DNA from: Erinaceus europaeus
Lineage: Eukaryota > Chordata > Mammalia > Eulipotyphla > Erinaceidae
DNA: 64,000 nucleotides
Assembly: GCF_950295315.1 (NCBI RefSeq)
Contig: NC_080179.1
Location: 73,427,174-73,491,173, forward strand
Direction: 5' to 3'
The position numbers and the translations under genes were made by a program. Of this stretch, positions 34,253-44,605 are shown one piece after another. The stretch's first letter is position 1, and the number at the start of each line of letters is the position of its first letter. The notes below the pieces were generated by a model. The model was not told where the DNA came from. It ran no database searches and saw nothing but the letters and a program-made list of their open reading frames with translations.

Positions 34253-34344
34253 TTCACACAGCATTCATCTCTTGTACTGACCAGGCTGACCTCCCTGGTT
34301 CACACAGCATTCATCTCTTGTAATAACCAGGCTGACCTCCCTGG
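34253..34344 (+). repeat. 46-bp tandem duplication
   Basis: Two copies, 34253-34298 and 34299-34344, starting 'ttcacacagcattcatctc'. They differ mainly at 'gtactgacc' versus 'gtaataacc', and that change creates the hairpin at 34320-34351. Confidence 0.92.
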
Positions 34345-34502
34345 TTATTACAATTCCTTCCTCATACCCTTTGTATCCTTCCTTCAGTCTACATGGCCTC
34401 CACAAATAGACTCCCTAACACAGTTCTCAGTATCCATTGTTCCCCTTCTAGACCCTCAGTCATACAAACCTACTCACTGCTGCTCATACTTCACTACTTA
34501 TT

Positions 34503-34792
34503 TTATTATTTATATTTATTTATTATTTATTTTCCCTTTTGTTGCCCTTGTTGTTTTTTATTGTTGTAGTTATTATTGCTATTGTTGTTGGAAAGGACAG
34601 AGAGAAATGGAGAGAGGAGGGGAAGACAGAGAGGAGGAGAGAAAGATAGACACCTGCAGACCTGCTTCAGCGCTTGTCTAGCTACTCCCCTGCAGGTGGG
34701 GAGCTGGGGGCTTGAACCCAGATACTTACACCAGTCCTTGCGCTTCGCGCCATGTACACTTAACCCACTACACTACCGGCCGGCTCCCAATG
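34503..34792 (-). mobile_element. SINE-A, antisense
   Basis: Complete copy from the tail complement 'ttcccttttgttgcccttg' to the head 'cactaccggccggctccc'. TSD actacttatt (34493-34502 and 34793-34802). Confidence 0.92.
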
Positions 34793-34924
34793 ACTACTTA
34801 TTATTTTTGGTAGGGAGAGGCCTACCATGGCAACACAGATTTGAAGATGTATGACTGACTCTGTTTTCCCATCACTCATATAGTGTTGCAAACCATGTCA
34901 CAACAGCAACAACAACAAAAAGCA

Positions 34925-35209
34925 GGAGTCGGGCTGTAGCACAGCAGGTTAAGCGTGGCACAAAGCACAATGACCAGCCTAAGGATCCCGGTTGGAGCCC
35001 CTGGTTCCCCACCTGCAGGGGAGTCGCTTCACAGGCAGTGAAGCAGGTCTGCAGGTGTCTGTTTCTCTGCCCCTCTCTGTCTTCCCCTTCTCTCTCCATT
35101 TCTCTCTGTCCTATCCAACGATGACATCAACAACAACTACAACAATAAAACAATAAGGGCAACAAAAGGGAAAATAAATAAATATTTTTAAAAATTTAAA
35201 AAAGAAATA
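34925..35209 (+). mobile_element. SINE-A
   Basis: 'aggagtcgggctgtagcacag' to 'gggcaacaaaagggaaaataaa'. Probable TSD aaaaagca (34917-34924 and 35210-35217). The head is slightly shortened after box A. Confidence 0.9.
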
Positions 35210-35469
35210 AAAAAGCAAGCAAAATGCATACGTCCTGAATTAGAAGAAAACCCAAATGTAGCTGACATAGTCCAGTGAAACATCTATGCCTCCACCTCAC
35301 ACTCATTCCTTCCAAGGTCTTGGTTGTGTCTTGTCTCATTATTTGCTCTTCTTCTTCATAATTTTTATCTGACTGGCATACTTTGGCATTTCTTTCAATC
35401 AGAGTTCTTGCACTTAATATCATTCCTCCCAACTCCTCCCATGTTATGACAAAAGGCAAGACTTCATTT

Positions 35470-35712
35470 CTTAGACAGGGCAGTGATTCACTCCGCAGCA
35501 TTCACAAAATAGCATGTGGGAGGACCTGGGTTCAAGCTCCTACTTCCCACCTACAGAAGTAAGCTTTATAAGCAATGGGACAGTGATGCAAGTTTCTCCA
35601 TTTCCATCTTGCTCTCTCTTACCCTCCACAAAAAAAAAAAAAAAAAAAAAAAAATGGCTACCAACAGGCATTGAGTTCCAGTAATAACTTTGATGGAAAA
35701 AATAAAAGTCTT
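35470..35712 (+). mobile_element. SINE-B with internal poly-A
   Basis: Diverged SINE-B. Box B-side 'gttcaagc' is present. A run of about 25 A (35630-35654) is followed by the 3' extension 'atggctaccaacaggcattg...ccagtaataac'. Confidence 0.72.
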
Positions 35713-35741
35713 TATATATATACATAAAGGCTTTTATTTAT

Positions 35742-35777
35742 ATATTACTCATATATGTATGTATATATGAGTAATAT
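35742..35777. repeat. Perfect 15-bp hairpin at an L1 boundary
   Basis: Arms 35742-35756 and 35763-35777 are exact reverse complements (atattactcatatat / its complement) with a 6-base loop, gtatgt. The right arm contains L1 antisense sequence (gagtaatattct). Confidence 0.93.
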
Positions 35778-36720
35778 TCTATATAAAGACCACAACATTT
35801 AATCCAGTTTTCTGTTGTTGGACACAAAAGCTCTTTCTATATCCTGGCTCTTATAAACAGTACTGCAGTGAACATCTTTTGAAATTATTCTTTGGATAGT
35901 AACCTAGGAGTAATGAAATTACTTCAGAGTTTTAATTGTTCTGGGAACTCTGATGCTGTTTTCCACAATCACACCATTTTACATTCCCAACCAGAGCGAT
36001 GTGAGATTCTTTTATTTCCTACTTTATTGATGGTTACTGGTTTATCTTACAGTTAGTATAACACATGGGTCTAAATTTTAATATCGCTATGATAGGTGTC
36101 TGTAAAATACTTTCTAGCTCCTTTCCACCTTCGTGTAGCTACACTTCTTATATAGACCACTCTCTTAATCATACGATGCAATACTGCTGTGGTTTCACTT
36201 TGCATTCCTCCTAATAATTGAGAATAAGCTTATTTTTTCCTGTTTGCTTGTTGACTATCTACATATCTTCTTTTCTTGAGTTCTCCTGTTCATTTTCTGA
36301 TGAAATTGTGTGTTCTTATTTTTTTAGTTCATTGAGTCTATATAGTTTAGATAGTAACCCTTTTTGGGTGTCCAAATGTATGATATATAAATCCAAATCT
36401 TCTTGTCTTAATGATTGCTTTTATTTACTGTGGAGTCTTTTTTTTTTTTTTTTTAGCTTAATGCTGACCCATTTGTTTATTTCTGAGTTTGTGTTGTTTG
36501 ATTTAGAGTACAGGCCCCAAAGTTATCTCCAAAAGAACTTTTGCATTTACTATCCTTTCGTTAAAACTTAGGTCTGCCAGACGTTTTCACTGTTTCCTTT
36601 GTTCACTTTATTTTCTTATCTACCCAGTACAGAGGTGATTTTTTTTTTATACTCAGTGAATATATGTATGTCGCATCATGGTGCTTTGTCATTCTTCCAA
36701 TGTTATTATCAGTCCTGACA
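35763..36720 (-). mobile_element. Old L1, ORF2 C-terminal region, antisense
   Basis: Ordered antisense L1 landmarks: 'tgagtaatattct', 'ttctgttgttggacac', 'ctgttttccacaatcacaccattttacattcccaaccag', 'ttgcattcctcctaataattgag', 'ttgttgactatctacatatcttc', 'gagtctatatagtttagatagtaaccc' and 'gttatctccaaaagaac'. Heavily diverged; a roughly 100-bp stretch near 36050-36160 does not fit and may be a later insertion. Confidence 0.85.
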
Positions 36721-37570
36721 TGTTATTCTTGTATTTATTTCATTAGTGTTATCTATCTGACAAATAATAGATGCTCAAAATTACTTATCATTGAAGTAAA
36801 TGAATCATTTATGAGACATTAGAAACATCTGAAGCATAAATGAGTAAATCAGTTAACACAGTCGCTCAAAAAGGTCCTTAAAAAAGTAGCTGCAGTGAGT
36901 GAAATTACTGGAATGTTGTAGATAATTCTCTGGAAAAGGGAATATTGACTGTTGGAAGTTGATCAAAGTTTCTAAAAGTTTTACTTTAAAAATCGTTCTC
37001 ATACTACAGGTTTGTCACTGATTGAATTGAAAGAAATCATTGCTCATTTTGAGCTTTGAATTATTTTCAAGCATCAACCTTCAGACAACCATTTTGATAG
37101 TTCTGCTGTAGATGAATGAGCTCCCTAGGCTAAAGAAATTTATTTCCTACTCAGGAGTAAACAGTCCACAAATAATATTAGACATATGCAGACCAATGAA
37201 AACATAAGCACAGTGACCAATGTAGAACATTGTACACATGCTGTTTAACTACAAATAATTTAAACATGATAGTTAATTCACAAATGTAAATAAATAGTAT
37301 TTGTAAGTTACCAGAAGTACAGTTTTTTAGTTTATAAATCAATTTTATTGAATGCTATACCACATGCAAGAAGTTTTATATACACACTCATATTTTTACA
37401 ACTTTACTACCAAATAATAGTACTTGATATCAAGTATCATTTAGACATATTGTAGTGCAAGTTTCAAAATTCTGTCACAAAAATTTCATGATGAGGTGAA
37501 ATTCTTTCCCTTTAGTAGGCTAAAAACATGAAATTTTTAAAAAGTCTAAGAAGCAGATACACTACAGCAC
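36721..37570. other. Unique AT-rich stretch, no gene seen
   Basis: Nothing recognised before the L1 target site. Confidence 0.5.
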
Positions 37571-37586
37571 CAGCAATATATTTTCT

Positions 37587-39104
37587 CTTTTTTTTTTAAT
37601 TTAAGAAAGGATTAATTAACAAAGCCATAGGGTAGGAGGAGTACAATTCCATACAATTCCCACCACCCAATCTCCATATCCCACCCCCGCCCCTGATAGC
37701 TTTCCCATTCTCTATCCCTCTGGGAGCATGGACCCAGGGTCATTGAGGGTTGCAGAAGGTAGAAGGTCTGGCTTCTGTAATTGCTTCCCCGCTGAACATG
37801 GGCGTTGACAGGTCGGTCCATACTCCCAGCCTGTCTCTCTCTTTCCCAAGTAGGGTGGGTCTCTGGGGAAGCGGAGCTCCAGGACACATTGGTGGGGTCT
37901 TCAGTCCACGGAAGCCTGGCCGGCATCCTGATGACATCTGGAACCTGGTGATTGAAAAGAGAGTTAACATATGAAGCCAGACAAATTGTTGAGCAATCAT
38001 GGACCCAAAGCTTGGAATAGTGGAGAGGAAGTGTTAGGGGGGTACTCACTGCAAACTCTAATGCACTTCTGCTTTCAGGCATATATTTTGCAGTAGTTTA
38101 CGGATACGTGTGAACATAGGCTCTCTCTCACAGAAACTGGTGTATATCTAGGTTTTGGGACTTTGTTAGAAAGTGAACCACCTGAGATGGAATTAGAGTG
38201 TACTATGTAAGGAAAGGTCTCACCCGAGTAATGAAGCTGAAGGGTTGTCATTCCACACGTGAAGTCTCTGGACACAGTCTGAGGTGAAGCATGTTGAGGT
38301 GGCAATCGTTGTGTTGGTTAGGTTGTGATTGGCAGAGGCAATATTATTTGATATGGATTGGGAGAGGCATACGGGAAAGTGGGCCCTATCCAACACCAGA
38401 TGAGTGGCTGAGAAAGCTGTGGTATATATACACAATGGAATACTATACAGCTATCAAGAACAATGAACCCACCTTCTCTGACCCATCTTGGACAGAACTA
38501 GAAGGAATTATGTTAAGTGAGCTAAGTCAGAAAGATAAAGATGAGTATGGGATGATCCCACTCATCAACAGAAGCTGACTAAGAAGATCTGAAAGGGAAA
38601 CTAAAAGCAGGACCTGACCAAATTGTAAGTAGGGCACCAAAGTAAAAACCCTGTGGTGAGGGGTAGACATGCAGCTTCCTGGGCCAGTGGGGGGTGGGAG
38701 TGGGCGGGAGGGATGGGTCACAGTCTTTTGGTGGTGGGAATGGTGTTTATGTACACTCCTAGTAAAATGTAGTCATATAAATCACTAGTTAATATGAGAG
38801 GGGGGAAATTAATTGTATGTCTTGAAGTTTTTCAAAACACAAACTGAATCTTTTCAATATATAGGCTGTGTAATTGATATGCAGACTCTCTCAAAAGCCT
38901 AGACCAAGTAGATCAGAAGCAACCAATAGCACAGCTATATATAAGATACTGGGCACTGTACAGCAAGCCCTAACAAAAGGACTTTTCAAAGTTAACCCAA
39001 TTACCAAATAATGTGATGATAACATTAACTATCGATTGTCTTTTTGAACCCTAAGACAGCAGGAACCTCACATCTCCACTATAGAGCCCCTACTTCCCCC
39101 AGTC
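37587..39104 (-). mobile_element. Twin-primed (5'-inverted) L1 insertion
   Basis: Exact 16-bp TSD CAGCAATATATTTTCT (37571-37586 and 39105-39120). The 3' segment (37587 to about 38391) is minus-oriented with poly-T at the left. The 5' segment (about 38392-39104) is flipped to plus orientation and carries the ORF2 C-terminus and the first part of the 3' UTR. The uninverted copy at 2961-3971 shows the two segments are neighbours in L1, with about 9 bp lost at the junction. The target reads ttttct/aa, compatible with L1 endonuclease. This is the signature of twin priming. Confidence 0.94.
38393..38578 (+). pseudogene. L1 ORF2 C-terminal fragment
   Basis: About 61 codons and a TGA stop encode the end of the L1 ORF2 protein: residues ...WYIYTMEYYTAIKNNEP... 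then ELEGIMLSELSQKDKDEYG. The motif IYTMEYY-AIK followed by LE-I-LS-LSQ is typical of mammalian ORF2p C-termini. The endonuclease, reverse transcriptase and nearly all of ORF2 are absent because the copy is 5'-truncated, and the fragment lies in the inverted part of a twin-primed insertion. It is not a functional gene. The frame is intact up to the stop, which suggests a fairly young copy. Confidence 0.92.
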
Positions 39105-39144
39105 CAGCAATATATTTTCTAATTTTGGCTTATATAGTAATGGT

Positions 39145-39384
39145 GGGACCACCGAGATAGCTCACCTGGGAAGGTATCTTCTTAGTCTTAAGCATGACCA
39201 AGGTTCAAGCCTCATCAGGCACTGGAAGAGCTTCATGCTGTGGCCTCTTTCTCTCTGTTTCTACCTCCCCCTCCTTCTCTTTCTCTGTCTCTCCCTTTCT
39301 ATCTGAATAACAACAATCAAAAAGTAGATATCCTGGAGTGATACAGCCCTGATGGGGATAAAGATTAACAATAAAAGCAAGTCA
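39145..39384 (+). mobile_element. SINE-E
   Basis: 'gggaccaccgagatagctcacctggg', box-B-like 'ggttcaagcc', CT-rich body, 'ctatctgaataacaac', then the extension 'ctggagtgatacagccctgatgg'. Confidence 0.78.
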
Positions 39385-39650
39385 AGGTCTCAGTCCCTGC
39401 TGTCTTCACCTGTGTGCTTTCTCCCCAAGACCCCCCAGGACCCGAACATGGGACTATTTTCGAGCACTCAGATCCACGTGGCATAGTAGGTCCTGGGGAA
39501 AAAGAACAGAGCACACAGGAACAGAGTCATTTCCGGCATACACTCACTTAAATAACTTCCAGCACACCCACAGTCCCCTGTGGGTTTGCATAAATCCTTT
39601 GTATGCTTATCAGGCTGATGTCAGCTATATGCTAATTACTTAGCAAAGTC
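39385..39650. other. Unclassified segment, possibly LTR-derived
   Basis: Not SINE or L1. Features such as 'gggtttgcataaatcctttg' and 'ttatcaggctgatgtcagc' resemble LTR sequence, but no termini or TSD can be fixed. Confidence 0.35.
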
Positions 39651-39834
39651 CATTATTCTCACCGTGAGCTGTGTTCACAGCACCCAAGTTTGAGCCAATT
39701 TCCCATTACAGAGCATGAAGCATGTGCTGTGGTATCTTTGCCCTCCTATCTCTGTTTCTCTTCATCTGAAAAAAATTCAGCTGGGAGGAATGGAACTCCA
39801 ACAATGACAGAGAGAGAGAGAGAATCATCAAATA
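39651..39834 (+). mobile_element. SINE-E, partial
   Basis: 'acagcacccaagtttgagcc' (box B side), 'gcatgtgctgtggtatct', 'cttcatctgaaaaaaattc', then a short GA run (39811-39822). Confidence 0.65.
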
Positions 39835-41150
39835 TAGTAAATAAATTTTAGCATACAACATTCAATATACATGACCCTGAAAAAAAAAAAACTGCCTGGG
39901 ATGAAACATTTACAAGTGAAGAAATATTCCATAGCAGAAATCTGAAGTATTTATTTAAAATATGATTCAACGCTATCCCTTTTATTTATTTATTGGACTT
40001 ACTGTCCTATACTTTAGTCACTAGTAAGTTTCATGTCTAGTAGATAAAACCTGGTGAGAGATTTTAAGCAGCTCGGGACTTTTTCTTCTTATTATGATTC
40101 TCTTGGTAAGTCATTGAGCCTGGAGGCATTCTATCCTATTCATGCCAGCTCTCAGTTATGAAAGTGGTTAATGTGAGGAAACGAGACTATCACAATCATT
40201 TGAGCTCATTAATTGCATTTCAGATACAATCTTTTCCTTTTTCCCTCCTGACAATAAGAACCTGTATTTGCTTTTCCTTCCATTAATTTTATATTCCTTT
40301 CCATTCTAATAATAACCACAAGCTGGAGCCTCAATCATGATAAGCAGTCTCAAATCACTTTATCTCATCAAGGTGTTGGATAAACACAGGATTTAAATTT
40401 CAATAATTTTCCATTAACTGTGCCGGTATGAGGCTTAGCAGTCTGGTGGAAGTCTGCACAGGGATTACTTAGCCAATACTGGTTTCGTTGAGGTTTGTGT
40501 TCAAGCTATAGTCAGAGCTGAGCCAGAAATTCAAGCCCCAGAGAGCAAACCATGCCAAGCTTGCATGATCACTGCTGTCCACCTATTAGATATGTCATAA
40601 AAAATAAAATTAAAGTCTCTCTGTTGGGTGATAAAACTAGAATTCTCATAGAATTTTAGTATCATGGAAAATTAAAGATGAGGGAGCTCTATTAGATTAT
40701 CTAATCAACTTCCTCCCCTACTCTGTCTCTTGAGAGACTCCTCTCCTAATGCCATGTTTGATTGTTTTGTCTAGTCTATTTGAAATGACTCGGTCCATAA
40801 GATTGCTATCCTTCCCCCAGGAGAACTTTCCCTGCTCTAATAGATTTCATTGTTCAGAAGTGCTTTCTGCTTCTTAATTTTCCTTTTCCCTTTTTCTTTC
40901 ATGCTAGCCTCTCATTTTCACATTTGTTTTACCATGCACTTTTTTTTTCCAACTCCATTATCACTATTAAGGAAATGTTGATTTACAAGATTGCTGCTAT
41001 CACAAGGTACATACCCACATTTCTCCAATTGCTCACTTATTTCTATATTTCATAAAGAGTCCCAGATGTTAAAAAAAAAAAAGTCTTACTTCTCGACTGA
41101 GCATCAAAGCATGAAAGTGTGTGTTGTAAGAAAATAAGCGATGACATTGT
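39835..41150. other. Unique stretch, no gene seen
   Basis: Longest repeat-poor stretch in this half of the window. 40140-40430 is balanced in composition and rich in TAAT/ATTA cores, so it may be a conserved non-coding element. Near 40970-41010 a faint L1-tail resemblance is seen. Confidence 0.45.
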
Positions 41151-41154
41151 CTTC

Positions 41155-41265
41155 TTTTCCATATATTGGATGGAGCTTGAAGGAATCATGTTAAGTGATA
41201 TAAGCCAGAAGAAAAAGTCCAAATATCAGATTATCTCATTTGTCGATGAGACTTAAGAAACGAGG
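41155..41265 (+). mobile_element. Old L1 3' fragment, sense
   Basis: 'tggatggagcttgaaggaatcatgttaagtgatataagccag' is the sense counterpart of the ORF2/3'-UTR junction seen at 38.5 kb, diverged. Confidence 0.75.
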
Positions 41266-41271
41266 TAAGAC

Positions 41272-41560
41272 GAGCCAGGTGGTGGCACACCTGGCAGAGC
41301 ACACGTGCCATCATGCGTAAGGACCAGCTTCAAACTCACGCTCTTCACCTGTGAGGGGATGCTTCATGAGTGACGAAGCAGGTCTGCAGGTATCTATCTT
41401 TCTCCATCTTCCTATCTCTCCCTTCCCTCTCAATTTCTCTCTGTCCTATTAAAAATTTAAAAAAAAAAAAAAAAGAAAGGAAAAAAATAACCGCCACAAG
41501 TGGTGGATTCCTTGTGTTGGCACTGAGCACCAGTGATAACCCTGGTGGTAATATGTTATT
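41272..41560 (+). mobile_element. SINE-B, long form
   Basis: 'gagccaggtggtggcacacctgg', body, an A run (41457-41474), then the extension 'gtggtggattccttgtg...gataaccctggtgg'. Confidence 0.86.
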
Positions 41561-41935
41561 TTTTTAAATTTATTTAAAGCAAGGCAATAAAAGAGAAATG
41601 CAGGGACGCAGGGAAAATCTTGGACAGGGTGGGGTGTTTGAAGCAAATCAAAGGACTCTGGACTAGGGAAAGACGGGGAAGGAGAGGGCATGGTGTATCC
41701 AAAACATAATGGTGAAGAGAAACTAGGTGGGTCATGGCAGCGGTGTGTAGACTCCCATCACAGGAAGATAAGGAGCTGTACTCCTCTATCAGCAACTGCT
41801 CAGTAAGTCGTTATTTCCATGATGAAAAAAAATTTGGAAAGTAAGAGAGAGAAAAATAGGGGAGAGAGAGAGAGATTGTGAAAGGCTGAAACTTGGTCAA
41901 CTCAAGTCATATTTATCACTGGAATAATCAATTTC
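41561..41935. other. Unique stretch, no gene seen
   Basis: No recognised repeat. A GA tract lies at 41860-41877. Confidence 0.45.
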
Positions 41936-42058
41936 AATGAATAGGCAATAATTCTCCCAGCAGAGTGTTCAGGGCCCTGAGTTTGAAACCCAGCACCACA
42001 TGAGATCACCACGGACATCACTGGACAAGTCCCATGAGTGAGTGATAGAGAAATGCTA
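41936..42058 (+). mobile_element. SINE-G, rare family
   Basis: 'gagtgttcagggccctgagtttgaaacccagcaccacatg' then 'catcactggacaagtcccatgagtg'. A second copy lies at 43155-43340. A box-B-like 'gtttgaaac' is present. Confidence 0.6.
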
Positions 42059-42059
42059 A

Positions 42060-42330
42060 GGGCAGGCAGCATGGTGGTATACTTGGTTAAGAAGCACACA
42101 TATTGCCATGCGCAAGGACCCAGGTTTGAGGCCCCGCTCCCCACCTACAGGGGGAGCACTTCATGAGCGGTGAAGCAGGTCTGCAGGTGTCTATCTTATT
42201 CTCCCCCTTTCTATCTCCCCTCCCTCTCAATTTCTCTCTGTCTTATCAAAATAAAAATAGAAAGAAAAAAATGGCTGCTAGGAACAGTGGATTCATGGTG
42301 CAAGCACCAAGCCCAGCAATAACCCCAGTG
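42060..42330 (+). mobile_element. SINE-B, long form
   Basis: 'gcaggcagcatggtggtatacttgg', box B ggtttgagg, body, and the extension ending 'cagcaataaccccagtgggg', followed by a microsatellite. Confidence 0.85.
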
Positions 42331-42332
42331 GG

Positions 42333-42387
<55 letters not shown>
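42331..42387 (+). repeat. (GT)n(GA)n compound microsatellite
   Basis: About 11 GT then 14 GA units with one G interruption, grown from the SINE-B end. Confidence 0.95.
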
Positions 42388-42390
<3 letters not shown>

Positions 42391-42449
42391 TACTATGGCA
42401 TCTCTTCTTATTCCAGGGAAGTGTGAAATGTAGCTAAAGAAATAAATTC

Positions 42450-42590
42450 CCAGGAGCTGGGAGACAGCTCAGTGTTACAGAAATTGAATATCCAAGATCC
42501 TAAAAGCTCTGTATTCCATCCCCAGCACTGCCATGTGCTAGAACTGAGTAATAGTGTAGTCTCTCTTTCACCCCCATTCATAAAAATAAA
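42450..42590 (+). mobile_element. SINE-C-like, diverged
   Basis: 'gagctgggagacagctcagtg' head, 'ttccatccccagcactgccatgtgctagaactgag' body and an A-rich tail. Confidence 0.65.
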
Positions 42591-42918
42591 TCAATATGTT
42601 AAATTAAATCATAAAATTACCTATTTCATGCTTTTTTAAAACAGATTATTTTGATATCTGTCTCTTCTTTCACGCTCATATTAAAATACTGACCCACACT
42701 TAAACATTCAGAGACGTGGTGTAGGGAGAATTAGAACAAAAACTCCACTGACATACTCTGTGACATATAACCCTAAATATATATATATAAATGTTTATAT
42801 GTATATTCTCATATATATGTGACTGTATTTGGTTCTAGGACTTTAGAAGGTAATTGTGGTTAAATGAGTTCATACAGGTAGAGCTCTAATCCCAAAGGAC
42901 TGGTGACTTTATAAGAAA
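42591..42918. other. Unique stretch, no gene seen
   Basis: Contains alternating AT near 42775-42822. No gene. Confidence 0.45.
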
Positions 42919-43128
42919 ACCCACCTCTCTCTCTCTCTTTTTCTCTCTTGTGTGTCTTTCTCTCATGTCTCTCTCTCTTGTCTCTCTCTCATGTGTGTCT
43001 CTCTCATGTCTCTCTCATGTGTCTCTCTCATATCTCTCTTGTGTCTCTCTCGTGCCTCTCTCATGTCCCTCTCTCGTGCCTCTCTCATGTCTCTCTCTCA
43101 TGTCTCTCTCTTGTGTCTCTCTCACACA
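42919..43128 (+). repeat. (TCTC/ATGT)n minisatellite
   Basis: Irregular units of 'tctctctcatg' and 'tctctcttgtg', 11-14 bp each. All three + frames read open through it as Ser/Leu-rich strings, which is a composition effect. Confidence 0.92.
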
Positions 43129-43154
43129 CACATACGTGTACTCAGAGGAAGTGC

Positions 43155-43345
43155 CATCTGCTTCCTCAGCAGGAAGAGGAGCCTGGCCAGTCAGGGCCTT
43201 GAGTTCAGAATCTGGCACCACATAGGAGCGCCACAGACATCGCTGGGTGAATTATCCCATGAGTGATAGAAAAGTACTACGGCATCTTCATTTCCTCTCT
43301 TCTTTCTTGTCTGCCTCTTCCTCTCTCTAAAATAAGTAAATCAAT
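43155..43345 (+). mobile_element. SINE-G, rare family
   Basis: 'gggccttgagttcagaatctggcaccacataggagcgccac' then 'tgagtgatagaaaagtactacgg', a CT-rich stretch and an A-rich tail. Homologous to 41936-42058. Confidence 0.62.
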
Positions 43346-43734
43346 AAATTAAAAAGTGGTCCAGGAAAGGTCGGGAAAAGCTCTCCCACAGAACCAAATA
43401 GGAATTTACGGGTGATTTGCTCTACTTAGATATCAGGAACTGGGAGAAAATATACTTCTGTTGTTCAGGTCCTCTACTTCATGCTATTTTGTTGTGGCAT
43501 TCTGAGCCAACTGATAACATACATACTGGCAAATGGATTATAGTTTCACTGTGCCATGTATGATTTGCAATTCTCTTGGCTGTAGGGGGAAATTGTACCC
43601 TTTCTCACTCTCAGAAATCCTGAATTATGGATTACAATTACTATTTTTTTCTTGCAATGCCAGGGAATGAACACACAGTCACACACACGGCACCACAGAC
43701 GAGTGACCACCTGAGTCAATTTCTTCATCTTCTG
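43346..43734. other. Unique stretch, no gene seen
   Basis: No recognised repeat. Confidence 0.45.
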
Positions 43735-43912
43735 TTTTTAAGATATAGGAAGAGAGAACTGAAAGGAGAGATGAACAAAGGGTAGAGAGACACCATCACA
43801 CCGCTCTGCCATCCAGAGAGCTCCCTTGGGACTTCCATGATGCTCTCATGTAATGCAGAGAGTCATACTTTGTAAGGCATGAACTCTACTGAGTGAGCGT
43901 TCATAGCCTCTA
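43735..43912 (-). mobile_element. Diverged SINE, antisense
   Basis: 'gaagagagaactgaaaggagag', 'acaccgctctgccatccag' and 'ggcatgaactctactgagtg' have SINE-B-like order but strong divergence. Confidence 0.5.
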
Positions 43913-43966
43913 GATCTGTGCAAGGATTTTCCCACAGACATAACTAGTGAGGGAAGCTAATTTTTT

Positions 43967-44589
43967 ATTATTTTTTTTAATTTTTTTATTTATAAAAAGG
44001 AAACATTGACAAAACCATAGGATAAGAGGGGTACAACTCCACACAGTTCCCACCACCAGAACTCCGTATCCCATCCCCTCCCCTGATAGCTTTCCTATTC
44101 TTTATCCCTCTGGGAGTATGGACCCAGGGTCACTGTGGGATGCAGAAGGTGGGAGGTCTGGCTTCTGTAATTGCTTCCCTGCTGAACATGGGTATTGGCA
44201 GGTGGATCCATACTCCTAGCTTCTCTCTCTCTTTCCCTAGTGGGGCAGGACTTTGGGGAAGCGGAGCTCCGGGACACATTGGGGGGGGTCGTTAGTCCAG
44301 GGAAGTCTGGTTGGCATCATGCTGGCATCTGGAACCTGGTGGCTGAAAAGAGAGTTGAGTTAACATACGAAGCCAAACAAATTGTTGACCAGTCATAGAC
44401 CTAAATGCTGGAATAGTGCAGACGAAGAGTTGGGGGCGTCCTTCATTTTGTAGATAGCTAGTAGGCATATTTTAGTTATATTTCAAAGGTCCTGTGGCTA
44501 TACTAGTTTTTTGTTTGTTTGTTTGTTTGTTTGTTTTTTTGCCTGAGCCTGAAATCTGATATGCAGGTGGATCCAAGTTATTGTCTGGG
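43967..44589 (-). mobile_element. L1 3'-UTR insertion
   Basis: Exact 16-bp TSD gggaagctaatttttt (43951-43966 and 44590-44605). It includes the internal GTTT array (44509-44536) shared with the 7.3-kb copy and the 'gcctgagcctgaaatctg' block. Confidence 0.93.
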
Positions 44590-44605
44590 GGGAAGCTAAT
44601 TTTTT

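Noticed and set aside
34184..34681. A 165-codon frame on the + strand
   Set aside because: It runs from unique DNA through a microsatellite-like TTTA stretch into an antisense SINE-A, with no domain or conservation signal.
37612..38082. A 156-codon frame resembling the one at 3 kb
   Set aside because: It is the homologous L1 3' UTR of the twin-primed copy, so the similarity reflects repeat copying, not a gene family.
42948..43266. Ser/Leu-rich open frames in three frames
   Set aside because: Produced by the TCTC/ATGT minisatellite; all frames are open at once, which is a composition effect.
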